From assembly GCA_038049695.1 (NCBI GenBank), contig CP142452.1, forward strand, positions 67,337,501-67,401,500: 64,000 nt of DNA. Reading direction: 5' to 3'. Shown here one piece after another: positions 23,583 through 35,501 of this stretch; positions within the stretch are counted from its first letter, which is position 1, and the number at the start of each line of letters is the position of its first letter. The DNA is from Cinnamomum chago (Eukaryota > Streptophyta > Magnoliopsida > Laurales > Lauraceae). The position numbers and the translations under genes were made by a program. Below the pieces are notes generated by a model that ran no database searches, had not been told where the DNA came from, and worked only from the letters and a program-made list of their open reading frames with translations.

Positions 23583-24153
23583 TGCGAATACCTGACTCAT
23601 ATTATTAATGAATACAAACCAGTTTATATGATCCAAACCATTGATTTCATTTTATGTAACATAAGAAGAATAATTTCAAGTAATGGCCAATTTAGGTCAT
23701 AAAAGGAATATCGGATCCTAATTCATTCAAAACATATAAATCATTAAAGAAAATATATAAGATCATTAGAGTTAACCAAGAAAAATCACAACCATTTAGA
23801 AACAAAGCATGGTTTGGCTAATATGTAAAACCAATTCAAATCAAATTACAATGAATACAAAGAATGATTAATTGAATTTGACCACTTACCTGATGTGGCA
23901 CAAAGCATTCAAAAAGAGTGATGGTAATAGATGATGAAGACGACGATGGTGCTCCACAACTGAGCCAATGTCGACCCTCCACTAGACCCCTGTTCGTCAC
24001 CTATCAGCTTTTGGATGGGTCAGATCAGATCTAAAATGGTCCAACTAGAAGTATAAACATGCATCAAATAGCTTGGGTCTTAGACCGGTCAGGTGATGGA
24101 TTGGGCATGATTCAGGTCAGTTATGTATTTTAGCGGATGGGAACTCTTCCACA
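22831..24153. other. Non-coding stretch, no gene seen
   Basis: AT-rich, with a (TA)n microsatellite at about 23553-23580. No domain is recognised. Confidence 0.5.
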
Positions 24154-24610
24154 CACTACAACATATTACACCTTCAGCGACGTTTTTTTTCGTCGCTAAA
24201 AGTCCAAAAAACGTCGGTAAAGGTTTTACCGAAGTTTTTTTTTTCGTCGGTCAGTCGTCGGCAAAAAAATGTCAAGAAAATACCTTACCGACGAATTAAT
24301 TTTTCGTCGGTAAAATTTTAATTTTCACCGACGCTTTTTTATTTTTTACCGACGTTTTTTTTCGTCGGCAGAATTAATAAGAAAAATAAAAAATAAATTA
24401 AAAAACTCTACCGACGTTTTTTTTCGTCGGTAATATTAAAAAAATAAAAATAAAAATATTTTACCGACGTTTTTTTTCGTCGGAAAAAATAACGGGAAAA
24501 TTAAAAAATAAAAAGACTTTTGCCGACGTTTTATTTTCGTCGGTAAAAGTATTAAATTTTAAAAAAAAATAAATTTGTACTTTTACCGACGAAAAAAAAC
24601 GTCGGTAAAA
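24154..24610. mobile_element. One end of a CACTA (En/Spm) transposon
   Basis: It starts CACTACAACATATTACACC, a CACTA-type terminus. A subterminal array of short inverted motifs follows: ACCGACG, 8 or so T, CGTCGGT, repeated about eight times with AT-rich spacers. Such arrays are transposase-binding regions in CACTA elements. The opposite end (TTGTAGTG type) and any transposase are not visible, so only one end remains. Confidence 0.7.
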
Positions 24611-25066
24611 GTATTTTTCAAAAAATAAAAAATTTATTATTTTTTGCTAATGTTTACACTGAAGAATTTTTTGCATTTATTATTATTATTATTATTAGGA
24701 CAGTGATATATGGGCCGGGCGGGCCGCGGGTCATAGGAGAGTGGGTCGACTAACCCAACCTAGCCAGCAACCAAGGAGCAACGTGCCCAGCTAAAAACAT
24801 GACTTAATTAAAGTGGTTCAAATCAAAACATAGGAGTACTGGTCATCGCCATGATCCGAACAGTGTGATGACAATTAAAAATTTATGTTATTCCATCAGC
24901 ATGCTGCAATCAATAGGAGAAATCATGGGACCAAGGATCTTGACCAATCGATCACAACATGCATGCCTAACCATGTGGGCTTGGGTCCATAATGGGTTCA
25001 GGTTCTGTTTTTTTTATTAAACCCAGTCTAGTACACACGTGGGCGGGGCCCGCCGAGACAATTTCT

Positions 25067-25097
<31 letters not shown>

Positions 25098-25264
25098 ATG
25101 AGGGAGACCCCTTTTATGGAAAGAGAGAGAGAGTCTAAAAGGAGATAAAGATGATAGCTGTCTTCTTTCCTTTCGAATGACTCCCATAAGGATTGTCCCA
25201 AGAGAGGGATTAAGATGGAAAAATATTCAAAAGAATAAAGGTGCTCACTTATCTATCAGTTATA
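24611..25264. other. Non-coding stretch, no gene seen
   Basis: Contains (TTA)n near 24680 and a (GA)n microsatellite near 25066-25092. No domain is recognised. Confidence 0.5.
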
Positions 25265-26520
25265 TTGATCAATTATGTGGTGCAAACACCATACTAGCGA
25301 TAATGTGTGCAATAAGCTTATAAACAGTCTTACCGAGCTATTAATTAGTCAAGGAACCATTAGAAAGGTCCATCTTAGGGTTCGGGTTGCCTTCGATACC
25401 CCAAGACCACATCATTTGTGGCGATGTGCATCTAAGATATCCATGTCCGAGAGAATTATCTACTTGGCGCTCTTAAGGTATTAGATCGTGAAGACCTTGG
25501 ATTCGCACCCTATATATTGGATATGATTTCGTTTGTATCTCTAGAAAACTCTCGGGAATGATGGTTAGTTCTTACCTCATCCCTGTAGTCCAATTTTGAT
25601 GTATTTCAGAAATTCAGGTTCCAAGTAAACTAGCCATGCCTAGGCCAAACCCAAGGAACATTGAATTTTTAATCACACCAACTGAGATCAATGTGTGGGG
25701 CACCCAATGGCCCAAATCCAAGCCTCACAAGTCCCCAAAATAATACCCAAAAAGTGGGCCAAGATGGGCGTGCGGGTCGTTCTTCTCTTTCTTGTTTAAT
25801 TTTTTCTTTTGTTTCTGTCGGTCTTCTGCGTCTTCTGCTTCTGTGGGTCTGGGCCAAGATGGGCGTGCGGATCCCTAGAATAATTGGGATTTTGTTGATA
25901 TCAACTAAGCAAGGGCAACAGGGAAAACAAAAATTGGATTTTGGGAGGGAGGTCGTTGGTTGATATTATTAAAATCAGGGGTCTACAGTTGTGGTTACTC
26001 TATTCAAGGGAATATTTTTTGGAAAATGTCCCTAAATAAAATTAGATTTCCCACTTTTTGTTTCTTTTGTCCAGGAGACCGTACTTCAAACAAGCAGAGT
26101 TAGAGCTTGTGACAATATTTATTCTTACTCTTATGCATTGTACACTTCCTATGACTGGTGGAAATGCACAACACAATTTATTTAATTTCTTCTTTTCACT
26201 TTTAGGCCCTATTATAATTTTCTAGAGTTCAAAAGAATTTATGTATGAATAATTTATAAATCCTCCTCTTAGGTGGAGGATCTACAAATGCCAAGAATGT
26301 TTGAATTCTGAGAATCACAAAGGACATTTTAGACTTATCAAATGGCAAAGATTTGGGATTTTAACAAAGAAACATGGTATTTACAACTACCAGGGGGACA
26401 AGCCTTCACATATAGTATGTAAATTTTTTAATATCTCAAATTTCATAAAAATTCTAATAAAAAGAAGTGCCCTTAATAGCTAAAGCAGGTCCGTTCCGTT
26501 CCTTTCTATTTTTGTTACAT
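25265..26520 (+). repeat. 1.26 kb dispersed repeat, copy A
   Basis: Nearly the whole stretch matches 50470-51718 in the same orientation. Shared motifs include GTGTGCAATAAGCT, GTGGGCCAAGATGGGCGT and TGTACACTTCCTATGAC. It ends GTTACAT, exactly where copy B also ends; here a PIF/Harbinger terminus follows. No protein family is recognised in it. Confidence 0.8.
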
Positions 26521-26883
26521 TAGGGCCCGTTTGGATACATGTAGAATATAATATTTTTAGATTTAAATAGTAGCAGAATCAAATGATGTAGAATATAATA
26601 ATGCAATATTATAATATTGCAGCATTTTCGCTGTTTGACATTTTTTCAAAAAATGCACCAGATTTTAAATTGAGCTGTTTGGCAGTTGGTGAAGATTATT
26701 ATATATGCTAAAGCAAAGACATCACAGATTTTAGAGTCAAACAAATAATCTTATGTAAATTTATAGTTAGCTGTCAAAGTTCATAACAAAAGAAATCAAG
26801 ACGATAACTACAATCCATGATAAGCTTTTTATTGATGCTCATGCCGATCTCTTAGCCTTCTAGTGAGAATGTTGTATTCATCT

Positions 26884-28200
26884 CACATAGCATTTGCAAT
26901 TGCTTCCCGCATTCTATTGCCCTCCCGACGTTGCCCATCCGTGCTATAATCATCACCTGGTTCATTGATATCCTCCTGTTCAGAAGATTGATTCTCATAT
27001 TGAAGGTCATACTCTTCAAATATCCAATCTTCATCGTTAGAGTGGATGTGAATGAAGTTGTGTAACGTGCAACATGCAATTATTACATCTGTAACCATGT
27101 CAAATGAATGAGAGGAAGTGTTCTTCAATATCGGAAAGTGATTTTTTATTACACCGAAAACACGCTCAATTGCATTCCGTAAGGAAGAATGGCGAAGGTT
27201 GAATAGTTCTTTGGCATCTTGTGGTCCTATACTTCCACGAGCAAACTCTCTCAAATGATATCGCACTCCTCGGTATGGGGCAATGTAATTAGGAGTGTTT
27301 CCATATCCCGCATCAACTAGATAATACTTACATGATAAAATACAAGTAAGATTTTGATTAATAAACAAATGGGATTATTTGTTCGAAGCAAAATAAAATT
27401 ACATACCTCGTGGTACTTTAAAGCCATCTTTCTCTGTGGCCCTTAAAAAAATAGCGTTTGATGCTGAACCCTCCCATCCTGCTTGAATATGAGTGAACTT
27501 CAAATCAAAAGTACAAGCGGCCATAACATTTTGTGATAATAATCCGTGTCAATTTCAATATGGTGCTTGCTTATGGGATTCAACGAACACAGGAATATGT
27601 GTGCCATCAATTGCTCTGATACAATCATATATTACGTAAAATGAATCATTAAACTAATCATAAGCACATTGTCTAAATTAAAAGGATATTATTTACCTTG
27701 GAAAAAAGGTTAAACGAGTATCATTTGCAATTTCTATTTGAACATCGATTGATGGATCACGTATGTATTGTGTTGAAAGAGAAAGTATAGCTTGAAGAAC
27801 TCCATTGAAATGACGAATGATTTTTTCACCTGAATGTTGAAAACATTCTTGAACTTGACGATTGACAGCATTATAACCGATCGTGAATAGGAACTTTATG
27901 AGTTGTTCTTCGAGAGTTATATCTCATGTATCACATAAAAGATTTTTGCTACGAATAACATTGCACAACTTCATAAATATTGGCCTTTCCATACGACAAA
28001 CTTGTCGAAAACGCTCCAAATGACCAATTAATAATTCATTACATAAGCAGCACAAGAAAGTGCTGAATCACGACATGACTTTTTATCAAAATAAGTGTCT
28101 ACGTACCAACCAGCAACAGCTACTACAGTAAGCATATTACGTTTAACCTGCTCCCTTCGACGAAGCATTAATGTCATCATTAGACATTGTTCTTTTCTTT
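26884..28200 (-). pseudogene. PIF/Harbinger transposase (DDE_Tnp_4), broken
   Basis: Minus-strand reading gives AIDGTHIPVFVESHKQAPY, stop, then SQNVMAACTFDLKFTHIQAGW then EGSASN (about 27420-27640). After an intron come DAGYGNTPNYIAPYRGVRYH, RHSSLRNAIERVFGVIKNHF and ACCTLHNFIH, ending near 26884. The first catalytic D (AIDGTH) and the E-containing NAIERVFG block are present. The D expected after GWEGSA is N, and two in-frame stops follow APY. The N-terminal region up to about 28200 is degraded. The protein would have cut and joined the element's ends. Confidence 0.8.
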
Positions 28201-28660
28201 ATAATTTCTGCAATAAAATAAATATTTAATTTTAATAAATGCAATCCATCATAGTAAAATCAAATAATATCTGCAAAAAAATAAATAAAATATTAAAGAC
28301 ATTCTATTAAGAACCACTAAAAAATAACAAGCATTGATAAAATATTATTTGAAATCAGATAATGAATTATTATTAAAAAAAGTAATGAACAATGTTTTAA
28401 ACTTCCTCAAACCCAACTTAAACAACGCAATGAAGCATTATTAAAAGAGTAACTAACAAAGTTCTTAACATCATCAAACTCATAATAAACCATGCAAATT
28501 TTTTTATTAAAACCATTATAAAATTATAGAGATTTATGCATCTGGTCGCGCCCCACAATTTTGACGAAGCCATCACAATTGCAATGGTCCTTTAAGGGTC
28601 ATAAATGCGATTGCATTTTGTTGATCTCGAAGAGATTTTACTGCTTCTATGATAGTGTCT

Positions 28661-30640
28661 TCATCTAGTTCTTCTATTTTCTTGAAGTTCTTCTAGGCAT
28701 ATTTCATACAAATCTTTCGTTGATGTAGGTGGAGTTATAGCACATAAGCGATCGGATGATGTCACCATTCTTGAGATTTCATCAGCTATTCTCTCACCAA
28801 CACTTGTTCGACCACTTTTTTGACGATTTAGTGATTTCGGTACTGCAGAACAACGTTTGCTTCGATTATCCTTTTGTGTCATTATCACTACATTCTCTGA
28901 GCTTGAACCAGACTCTTCCACTCGCTCAATAGATGGGGGTTGAGATATACCAGGAGTAGCGCAATTTTGAACATGAATTTGCTCTTCTAAACAGGGTTGT
29001 GTAATTGGGATGTGACTTGACTTTTGTCGCTTGCCTTCTGCCGTACAACCTATAACAATAAGTTTATAATCAAAATTATTTCTCATCATTATAATATATA
29101 TGATTTTATTAATTAATAAATTTAATATTATACCTTCATATATGATGCTAAGATTATCATATAGCGGAAAAGATGTCCTTCTATAAGCTTTTGCTTCTGG
29201 GTGTGCCTGTGAAAACTATATCCTGTGAAAACAATATACTATTAATTATTAATAAACTTAGTTCAAATGGAAAATTTTTATTAATGAAATTTATGTTTCC
29301 ATGCAAATATACCTGAATATAACGATTCCACACATCTTCATCTGCAATGCAAATATGCATAAGGTCATCCCATCCAAATCCACTTTGCTCTCTCAATGCC
29401 TTCACAATCTGATATCGAGCTTTCAAATCTACCACATGACTTTTTAATTGTTGTACGGTTTCCGAAATATTAAATTTCTTATTTAATTCTTCTGTTGCTT
29501 TTCTCCATATTTCTTTCTTAAATCCATTGTCAGAGAAGCGCCCTAAACCGCATTGTTCTGCTAAAAAATCGACTATAAATTAGGGCTGCACAAAAAATCC
29601 GGTATCACCGCAAAATCGAACCGAACCGACTGAACCGGGTGGTTCGGATCGGTTTATAGTAGATCAGTTTGGTTAATGGTTTGAAAATCATAAAAATCGC
29701 TTATATTGGTCGGTTATCGGTTTGAGCCCACGGTTAACCGCTTAAACTAAGCCGACCATATGTAGTAACTTAAGTATTGCTTTTTTACCATTTTAGCCTT
29801 AAGGTTTCGTTTTTTACTACTTTCAAAGTTACATTCCACAACTCCATTCTCACATGAACCCAAGAGTCAACACCGCCTCAATGCATCTCCTCTAATCTCT
29901 CAAATGCTTTTTGATACTTCATTGCATATGGAAGTATTACTTACAGGGTGTTTTCCTTCCATCATAATTCCTACCTCGTTTTAATGAAGTTTTTATCAGA
30001 AGGTTGCACTCTTGAGAATGCTAGAAAAGCTAGTAGAGCCTAGCCTTTTGATGGTTGGTTTTGGTCTAACCTAACAAATGTTTTAAGAAACCTTTATTTC
30101 TGAAAAATACAGTGGGTTCTGATACAGATTTCGTTTGTGTGTGACTTTTCTTGACATCAACTATTATTCTATTGTAATTTCAAATGGTATCAGGTGGAAT
30201 GAATGTTTCATTGCAAGCTGGTTATTGTTTTTTTTTTTTTTTTTTTGGTGAGCTTGTGTTTAGTCCAAACTCACTTTTTGGAGTAGAATTATTTTTTTAT
30301 ATGCGTTTAGAATGGTGGATTTTTATGTTTGCACTAAACATTGGAATAAATGCAAAGGACGAGGTATCATCATTTTGAAAATTTCAATGTTTGATTTAAA
30401 AAAAATAAAATAAAAAACAACGATATATAACTGATCGAACATCAGTTCGGTTCGGTTTAAGCCCTCTCCATCGGTCGGATCGGATCAGTTAATTAAAAAC
30501 CGACATGTTCGGTTTGGTTGTTGGTTTTAGTATTAAACTGATCCGATCCGCCCATGTGCAACCCTACTCCAAATGCATCTTGTGCAGGTGTCCATGAAGC
30601 TCTATTTCCACCTATGGAGTCAAAAGGCAATCAAGACATC
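28661..30640 (-). pseudogene. Harbinger Myb/SANT-like gene, interrupted by a hAT-type element
   Basis: Reading down the minus strand: GGNRASWTPAQDAF (30640-30575), the hAT-type insert, then VDFLAEQCGLGRFSDNGFKK... WRKATEELNKKFNISETVQQ... GFGWDDL (to about 29310). Spliced segments follow with HPEAKAYRRTSFPLYDNL (about 29130-29210) and a C-terminal part (28661-29050). This is the Myb/SANT-like DNA-binding partner that accompanies PIF/Harbinger transposase. Besides the insertion there is a TGA two codons after the likely ATG. Confidence 0.7.
29581..30566. mobile_element. Non-autonomous hAT-type element nested in the Harbinger Myb gene
   Basis: The ends are TAGGGCTGCACA and TGTGCAACCCTA (inverted). 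Flanking 8 bp duplications are CTATAAAT (29573-29580) and CTCCAAAT (30567-30574), differing at two bases. It splits the Myb-like reading frame between DAF and VDF. Subterminal GGTTCGGATCGG-type repeats recall the smaller element at 10360-10852. No transposase is seen. Confidence 0.75.
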
Positions 30641-31609
30641 TTTTAAGTGACACCTGATCAATTAAAGTTCTGATTTTTAATACCTAAAGTAAAGCAATTC
30701 ACGTAGTAAATTAATACCTAAAGTAAAGCAATACCCAATTAAAGTTTCTTTTCACCCTCTCTTGTTAAAATATTAAATTAATTCAAATGCCATGCTGTTT
30801 TGTCAAATGTGTTGCTTTTTAATAAGTCATTTGTTAAATGGGTCCTTTGAAGAAGTCACTCTACGTAGCGTACAAGTGTTTTGTAGTAGGTTGTGTTAAT
30901 TCTAAAGTCAAGGTGTACATGCGACACTTGGTTGTATTAGTCCTAGAGTGAAGGTGTACATGGGACACCTGTCCTTGGTTGTTAGCTACTTAACTCTATT
31001 TAAATATCTTCTGTAAAGAAGCTTATGGAGGAAAAACATTTAAATTTGATTCTCAATTCATCAATCCACTCAATTCTTCTTTGTGTCCTCAAGAAAAACC
31101 ACTGCTGATTGGGGTCTAAAAAGAGTTTCATAACAGGATTATTTAGATCTCTCCCCTTCAATATGCTTTCTATAATCGTGTAATAGTTGGTGAAGATGAC
31201 TCCATCTAATTTGGCAGGGCAGTTTGGAGACACTGCTTACACTAAAAGGTATTTGTTGGGGACATTGCTTGGGAGACTCAAAGATGTTAGCAAAACACAG
31301 TCCAATCTCAATGGTCATGTCAGCTAACAGGTTGGGAGAATTGTAGAGCTTGCAGACGAGACAACTATCAGTCATGTCCTTTTCCGTGTTGATTTATATT
31401 TTAACTAATCAAGGATTAGTTGAGGTTTCATTAAGGATTAGTTGATGCCCAGTTACTAATTATCTCTTCTTGTATAAATAGAACAGAGAGCACTTGTATT
31501 CAATAAGATTCAAGGAATAATATCTGAAGCTTCCTATAGAGGTTTTCTCTGCAACGCCTCTACATCTCTGCTTCTTCTTCTTCTTCTTCTTCTTCTTCTT
31601 CTTCTTCTC
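30641..31609. other. Non-coding stretch, no confident gene
   Basis: The minus strand at 31000-31375 has short open frames with a stretch SPNCPAKLDGVIFTNYYT that weakly recalls copia gag. This is not enough for a call. A (CTT)n microsatellite lies at about 31570-31606. A TATAAATA-like box near 31475 suggests LTR-derived sequence. Confidence 0.4.
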
Positions 31610-31716
31610 AGTTGTTAAAAGAGACTATGAGAACATACTTTGAGCAATTTGGAGAGATTTTTGAGGTTGTTGTCATCACAGATAAGAACACCGGAAGAGA
31701 AGAAGGCTATGGATTT
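31610..31716 (+). pseudogene. Exon fragment of an RRM RNA-binding protein gene
   Basis: The frame reads LLKETMRTYFEQFGEIFEV then VVITDKNTGREEGYGF and meets a GTAAGT splice donor. This is the middle of an RNA-recognition motif ending in RNP1 (normally KGYGFVTF), as in plant single-RRM proteins. The RNP2 strand that should precede it (KVFVGGLAW type) is missing and replaced by a CTT repeat. No following exon is recognised. It is a captured or relic exon, not a gene. The intact donor shows it came from genomic DNA and not from a processed transcript. Confidence 0.65.
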
Positions 31717-32566
31717 GTAAGTTCTCTTTTGTTCTATGAATACATGAGGTTTCATATCTTAGAACCTCACAAATATCAAGAAGCATGTGAAAAAGTAAAT
31801 CTAAATCTCAGTTTCTATTATTTGCACTTTTTTGAGCCCTGAATGCATGGTTCCTAACTATTCAAATTTCTCAGAGGTATTAATGCTAGAAAGAAATGTA
31901 TAGCTTAGATCGTCAAGGATTTTGAGAGAAAAAAAAAAAAAAAAAAACAGCATAATCCATGTTGTTGTTGGCGGAGGGGAGGTTCTAAATGGCCCAGTGA
32001 CAAACTTGCATCCTGATGCAAAATAATGAAGACAAAGTAGTACCACAGCAAAGAAGAGGGAAGAGTTTCACAGAAGCCCCTTATTTGGATGTTCCACCGT
32101 TCAAGAAATGAGACCAGCCAACCAGCTACCCAAGGCTCAGGCCTAGGTATATGTAAACCAGAGTACCCTGTTAACGGGAGTCCCCTACCTTCAAAGCGTG
32201 TTTGAAGCCTTTTATCCGAATGTGGGAGAAATTTAGAACCAGAACGTCGGAAGATCAAAACATATTTTTATAAATTTCTGAAATTTCTGTAAAGAGATAG
32301 GGAAAAATGAAAGAGAGAGACAAGAAAGAGAAAGAAATGACGTACATTTCTTCCGTGAGAAATGATATCCAAAGAGGGGATGAGAGGAGAGGAAGAGCAG
32401 ACGACGTGGGGGAGGGAAAGTGAAGAAGACGTGGGAGAGGGAAAGATAAGGATAAGGAGTGGAACAGATGAAGCGAGAGAGGAAAAAGAAAAGGAGAAAG
32501 AGGAAGCGGGAGGGGAAAAAAATTAGGAAGAGGACGAGCAAGATGGAAGCCGTGAAATCACATAAT
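31717..32566. other. Non-coding stretch with purine-rich tract
   Basis: The plus strand between about 32270 and 32545 is almost purely A and G with few interruptions. The rest is AT-rich with an A run at 31931-31947. No domain is recognised in the minus-strand open frames. Confidence 0.5.
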
Positions 32567-34225
32567 TGTTAGATTGTGTGGTCTCAATCCATCAGTTGAT
32601 ATAATAAATTGATTAATTTCTTTATTTATTAATAAAATCATGCTTTCCTTTCATGAGATGAATGATGTTTTATTACTTAATGCAAATGACCAATACATAT
32701 GACATAATGGTTCATGAGATGAACCGGGTCTCATTAGTATATTAAATGTGATATATGTATATGGATGAGATCCACATACAGGAGACACGTGTCACAAATC
32801 TTATACTTAAAAACATCTTCACAACCAGTGATGAGACTGAGCATCTTATCTGATAAGGTTGCAACACTTTGATCACTATGAGATAGTGTGATTTGTCTCC
32901 ATTGTCAAAATGAAAGATTCTGGATCATAGTGTTGGTACATTTGATGTATTGAAGGATCATGAGAAACACCTTATGAAATACTGTCTCGATTTTAAGGTT
33001 TGCACTCATAATTTCCTAGCAATAGGCTCTCAATCTCGAGACATTAATGAACTCAAGTTTCTGTCTATTCATTTGCTTTGAGTCACCAATGAGTGAGGCC
33101 AACTGTAGGTCAACACCTCGGTGTCTTGGGTACGTGGTAGTAGGACTGTGGGAACATCCAATGGTTAAGATAGAATCTATCTATATTATCCCCTTGTACC
33201 AATTAATGGATTTATCATTAGTAAGTGTGCACCCATCTCAATTAAGAGTTAATTGGATGATCACTGTGAATAATTGGGGCTAAAGGATAATAAGATGTGG
33301 ATCTGACATACTTATTCCAATTGATCCATGGATAATGATAGAGGGGCCTACTTGTGGTAATTGGGAAGTTTAAAGTCTTCATTGTAACTTATTCCTAAGA
33401 CTGAAGTGCAATTGCATTTATATAGTGGTGTTATTTGTAATTAATTGTGGACCGGATTGCACATGAGATGTGGGGTCGCGTGTCCCAATTGAAGCCAGTT
33501 TTCTTTGGAATCCCTAGTGGTCCCCACGCTAGCCCAAGATTGGATCATTACTAATTCTACTTGAACTCCAAAAGAAAGAAATTAGAAAGTTACTATTTCT
33601 ATTTGAAGTGAGACTTCTAATAGTGGTAATAGTGAGCTACTAATTAGTGTGGAAGTATGACTTCTAATACAATTAGTAAGAGAGAAAGAAAAGGAGTTTT
33701 GAGGGCTATATAAAGGGGAAGAATCCCCCTTGGACGTCCAATATAGTATCCCACGCCCAGCCCCTTCTCTAGTGCAAGAGTTGCATAAATTTCATTCTCC
33801 TCTTTCTCTTCTAGTTCTCTTCTAGTTCCTTGGAGTTTCTAGTAGGGTTTTCTCTTGGAGATCTCACCTATCTTCTTGAGAAAAGAGATTTGATAAGAGG
33901 GTCATAGCGTGGAAGATCAAAAGGTCCTGAAGATTCTTATTGGATACGTGAAAGAATTTCATCATCAAAGAAAGACGCAACTTCTCTATTAGAGCACAAC
34001 CGAGCTCCAAAGGTATAATCTACTTCCTTGCATGTTGTAGACTTTTATGGATGCTTGTTGGCTACTGTTCTATCTTCTTGATAGGTTTAGTTACTGATCA
34101 TGATGGGTGAGATTGAGGACATGGATCCTGAATTGGGTTCTATAGCCTTCTCGATACTCGATCCATGAGTCAAGTGGGTCAAAAAGTTTTGAAAACTTAT
34201 CCATGAGGCCCACTTATTTCCAACA
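32567..34225 (+). mobile_element. 1659 bp solo LTR with perfect 5 bp target duplication
   Basis: It starts TGTTAGATTGTGTGG and ends TTATTTCCAACA. ATAAT precedes it (32562-32566) and follows it (34226-34230). A TATA box TATATAAA lies at 33708-33715, followed by a CT-rich leader. The long LTR length fits large copia lineages, but no internal region is present, so it probably arose by LTR-LTR recombination. Confidence 0.85.
33708..33715 (+). promoter_or_regulatory. TATA box of the solo LTR
   Basis: TATATAAA followed by GGGG, about 1140 nt into the LTR; the best promoter candidate in the element. Confidence 0.5.
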
Positions 34226-34469
34226 ATAATAGTATCTTGCAAGATTCTTTCCTACACCATAGGGCTGAAGGAAGAAATCTCTCAATATTTTAATAGTGGA
34301 TAATTATTTCAATTCCCAAGTTATATAAACAGCCCATTTTTAAAGACAAGAAAACTTTCTTAAAAATAAAAAATCTTATACTTTTTTGTACATCCAAAGA
34401 GAGGCCCTTAGGAAGTGAAACTCGGGCATTTCTAAACAACCTTTTTCTTTCTAACCCAACATATACTTC

Positions 34470-34505
<36 letters not shown>

Positions 34506-34670
34506 CACACAACACACCCACATTGAGACAGAGAGATTCCATAAAAAGGTAAACTCATGATTACATGATTTTTGCATCAATAATCATGAGGTAAATGTCC
34601 CTTTACAATAATAGTGCATTGATATGAAAACAAAAGCGGATATAAGTACTTATGACAACATTAATTCTTT

Positions 34671-34964
34671 TTACATAGGAATAGGATCCACGGGCATTGA
34701 ACGGATATTGTCTTTTGTGTCATGCGAAGAGGGAGTGTATCCATCTCCATACAAGTAGATGACTTCTCCCATGCGCGTGAGATTGACCACTCGCGTAACT
34801 AGAGAAAAAGGAAAATGAGTTTGTCTAAGGCAGAACTTGTTCATTTCCTTCCATGCTGATGTAATCATTTCTCGAATCTTTTCACACGCCTCCGACCTCG
34901 ATAAGCCATGTTCCTTCATATAGCACTCGAGAGTAGATGCAACATGTACTCTTTTTTGCTCGTT
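34671..34964 (-). pseudogene. TPS copy 2 exon 7
   Basis: An open 294 nt exon starting NEQKRVHVASTLECYMKEHG and ending VDPIPM with a proper acceptor (TTCAAAG). It is almost identical to copy 3 exon 7. It is now joined, after about 35 nt, to the remains of exon 4. Confidence 0.9.
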
Positions 34965-35000
34965 CTTTGAATACAGTCAATGCAAACCACTAGTTTAGTA

Positions 35001-35083
35001 CACCCAATATCCATAAGTAGCCTTCCACCAATCGATCTCTTGCAAAAGGATACTTAGCGGCAAGGCCTATGTCCTTCCACCAC
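35001..35083 (-). pseudogene. TPS copy 2 exon 4, truncated
   Basis: Reads [17 protein letters not shown] then [11 protein letters not shown] before similarity stops at the deletion junction. The RxR motif is kept; the DDxxD region is deleted. Confidence 0.85.
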
Positions 35084-35501
35084 CTCCCGGAGATAAAATC
35101 ACAAGCCACAATATTATAGGAATGAACAATTTGTGTTTTCCACAAGTAACAGTTGGATGAATCTAACTCAAATATATCAAGCCCATGTAAACAATATATA
35201 GGAGTTTTTATCCATGCCATCTCTAAAAGCAGAACCGCCTAAATTAAGGGCATGGACCGAAATTTCCGTAAGCAGATCCAACTTACCTATATATGGTAAT
35301 ATTTGACATGCATACCGGCTATTGAGGCTCGCCTGGGCCCCACAAATTATCGGACATTGGGGAGATGGAAAGATCCATTCATGAAGGACCCATAAACTAG
35401 AAATAAGTTTCAATCTAATTTGTTAAAATAAAGGGGCGTTTATTTCCACAAAATGCAGGCATTCTTTAGAATGCCTCTATCTCATATATATATATATATA
35501 T

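Larger units (their letters stand above)
26523..30640 (-). mobile_element. Decayed PIF/Harbinger DNA transposon
   Basis: The left end reads GGGCCCGTTTGGATAC after a TTA target triplet (26520-26522), as expected for PIF/Harbinger. On the minus strand it contains the two genes of this superfamily: a DDE transposase and a Myb/SANT-like protein. The right terminus was not identified, so the right limit is the start of the Myb-like gene. A hAT-type element is nested at 29581-30566. Stops in both genes show it is inactive. Confidence 0.8.

Noticed and set aside
31000-31375. Possible copia gag fragment on the minus strand
   Set aside because: Only a faint similarity (SPNCPAKLDG) split over two frames; no zinc knuckle or other motif supports it.
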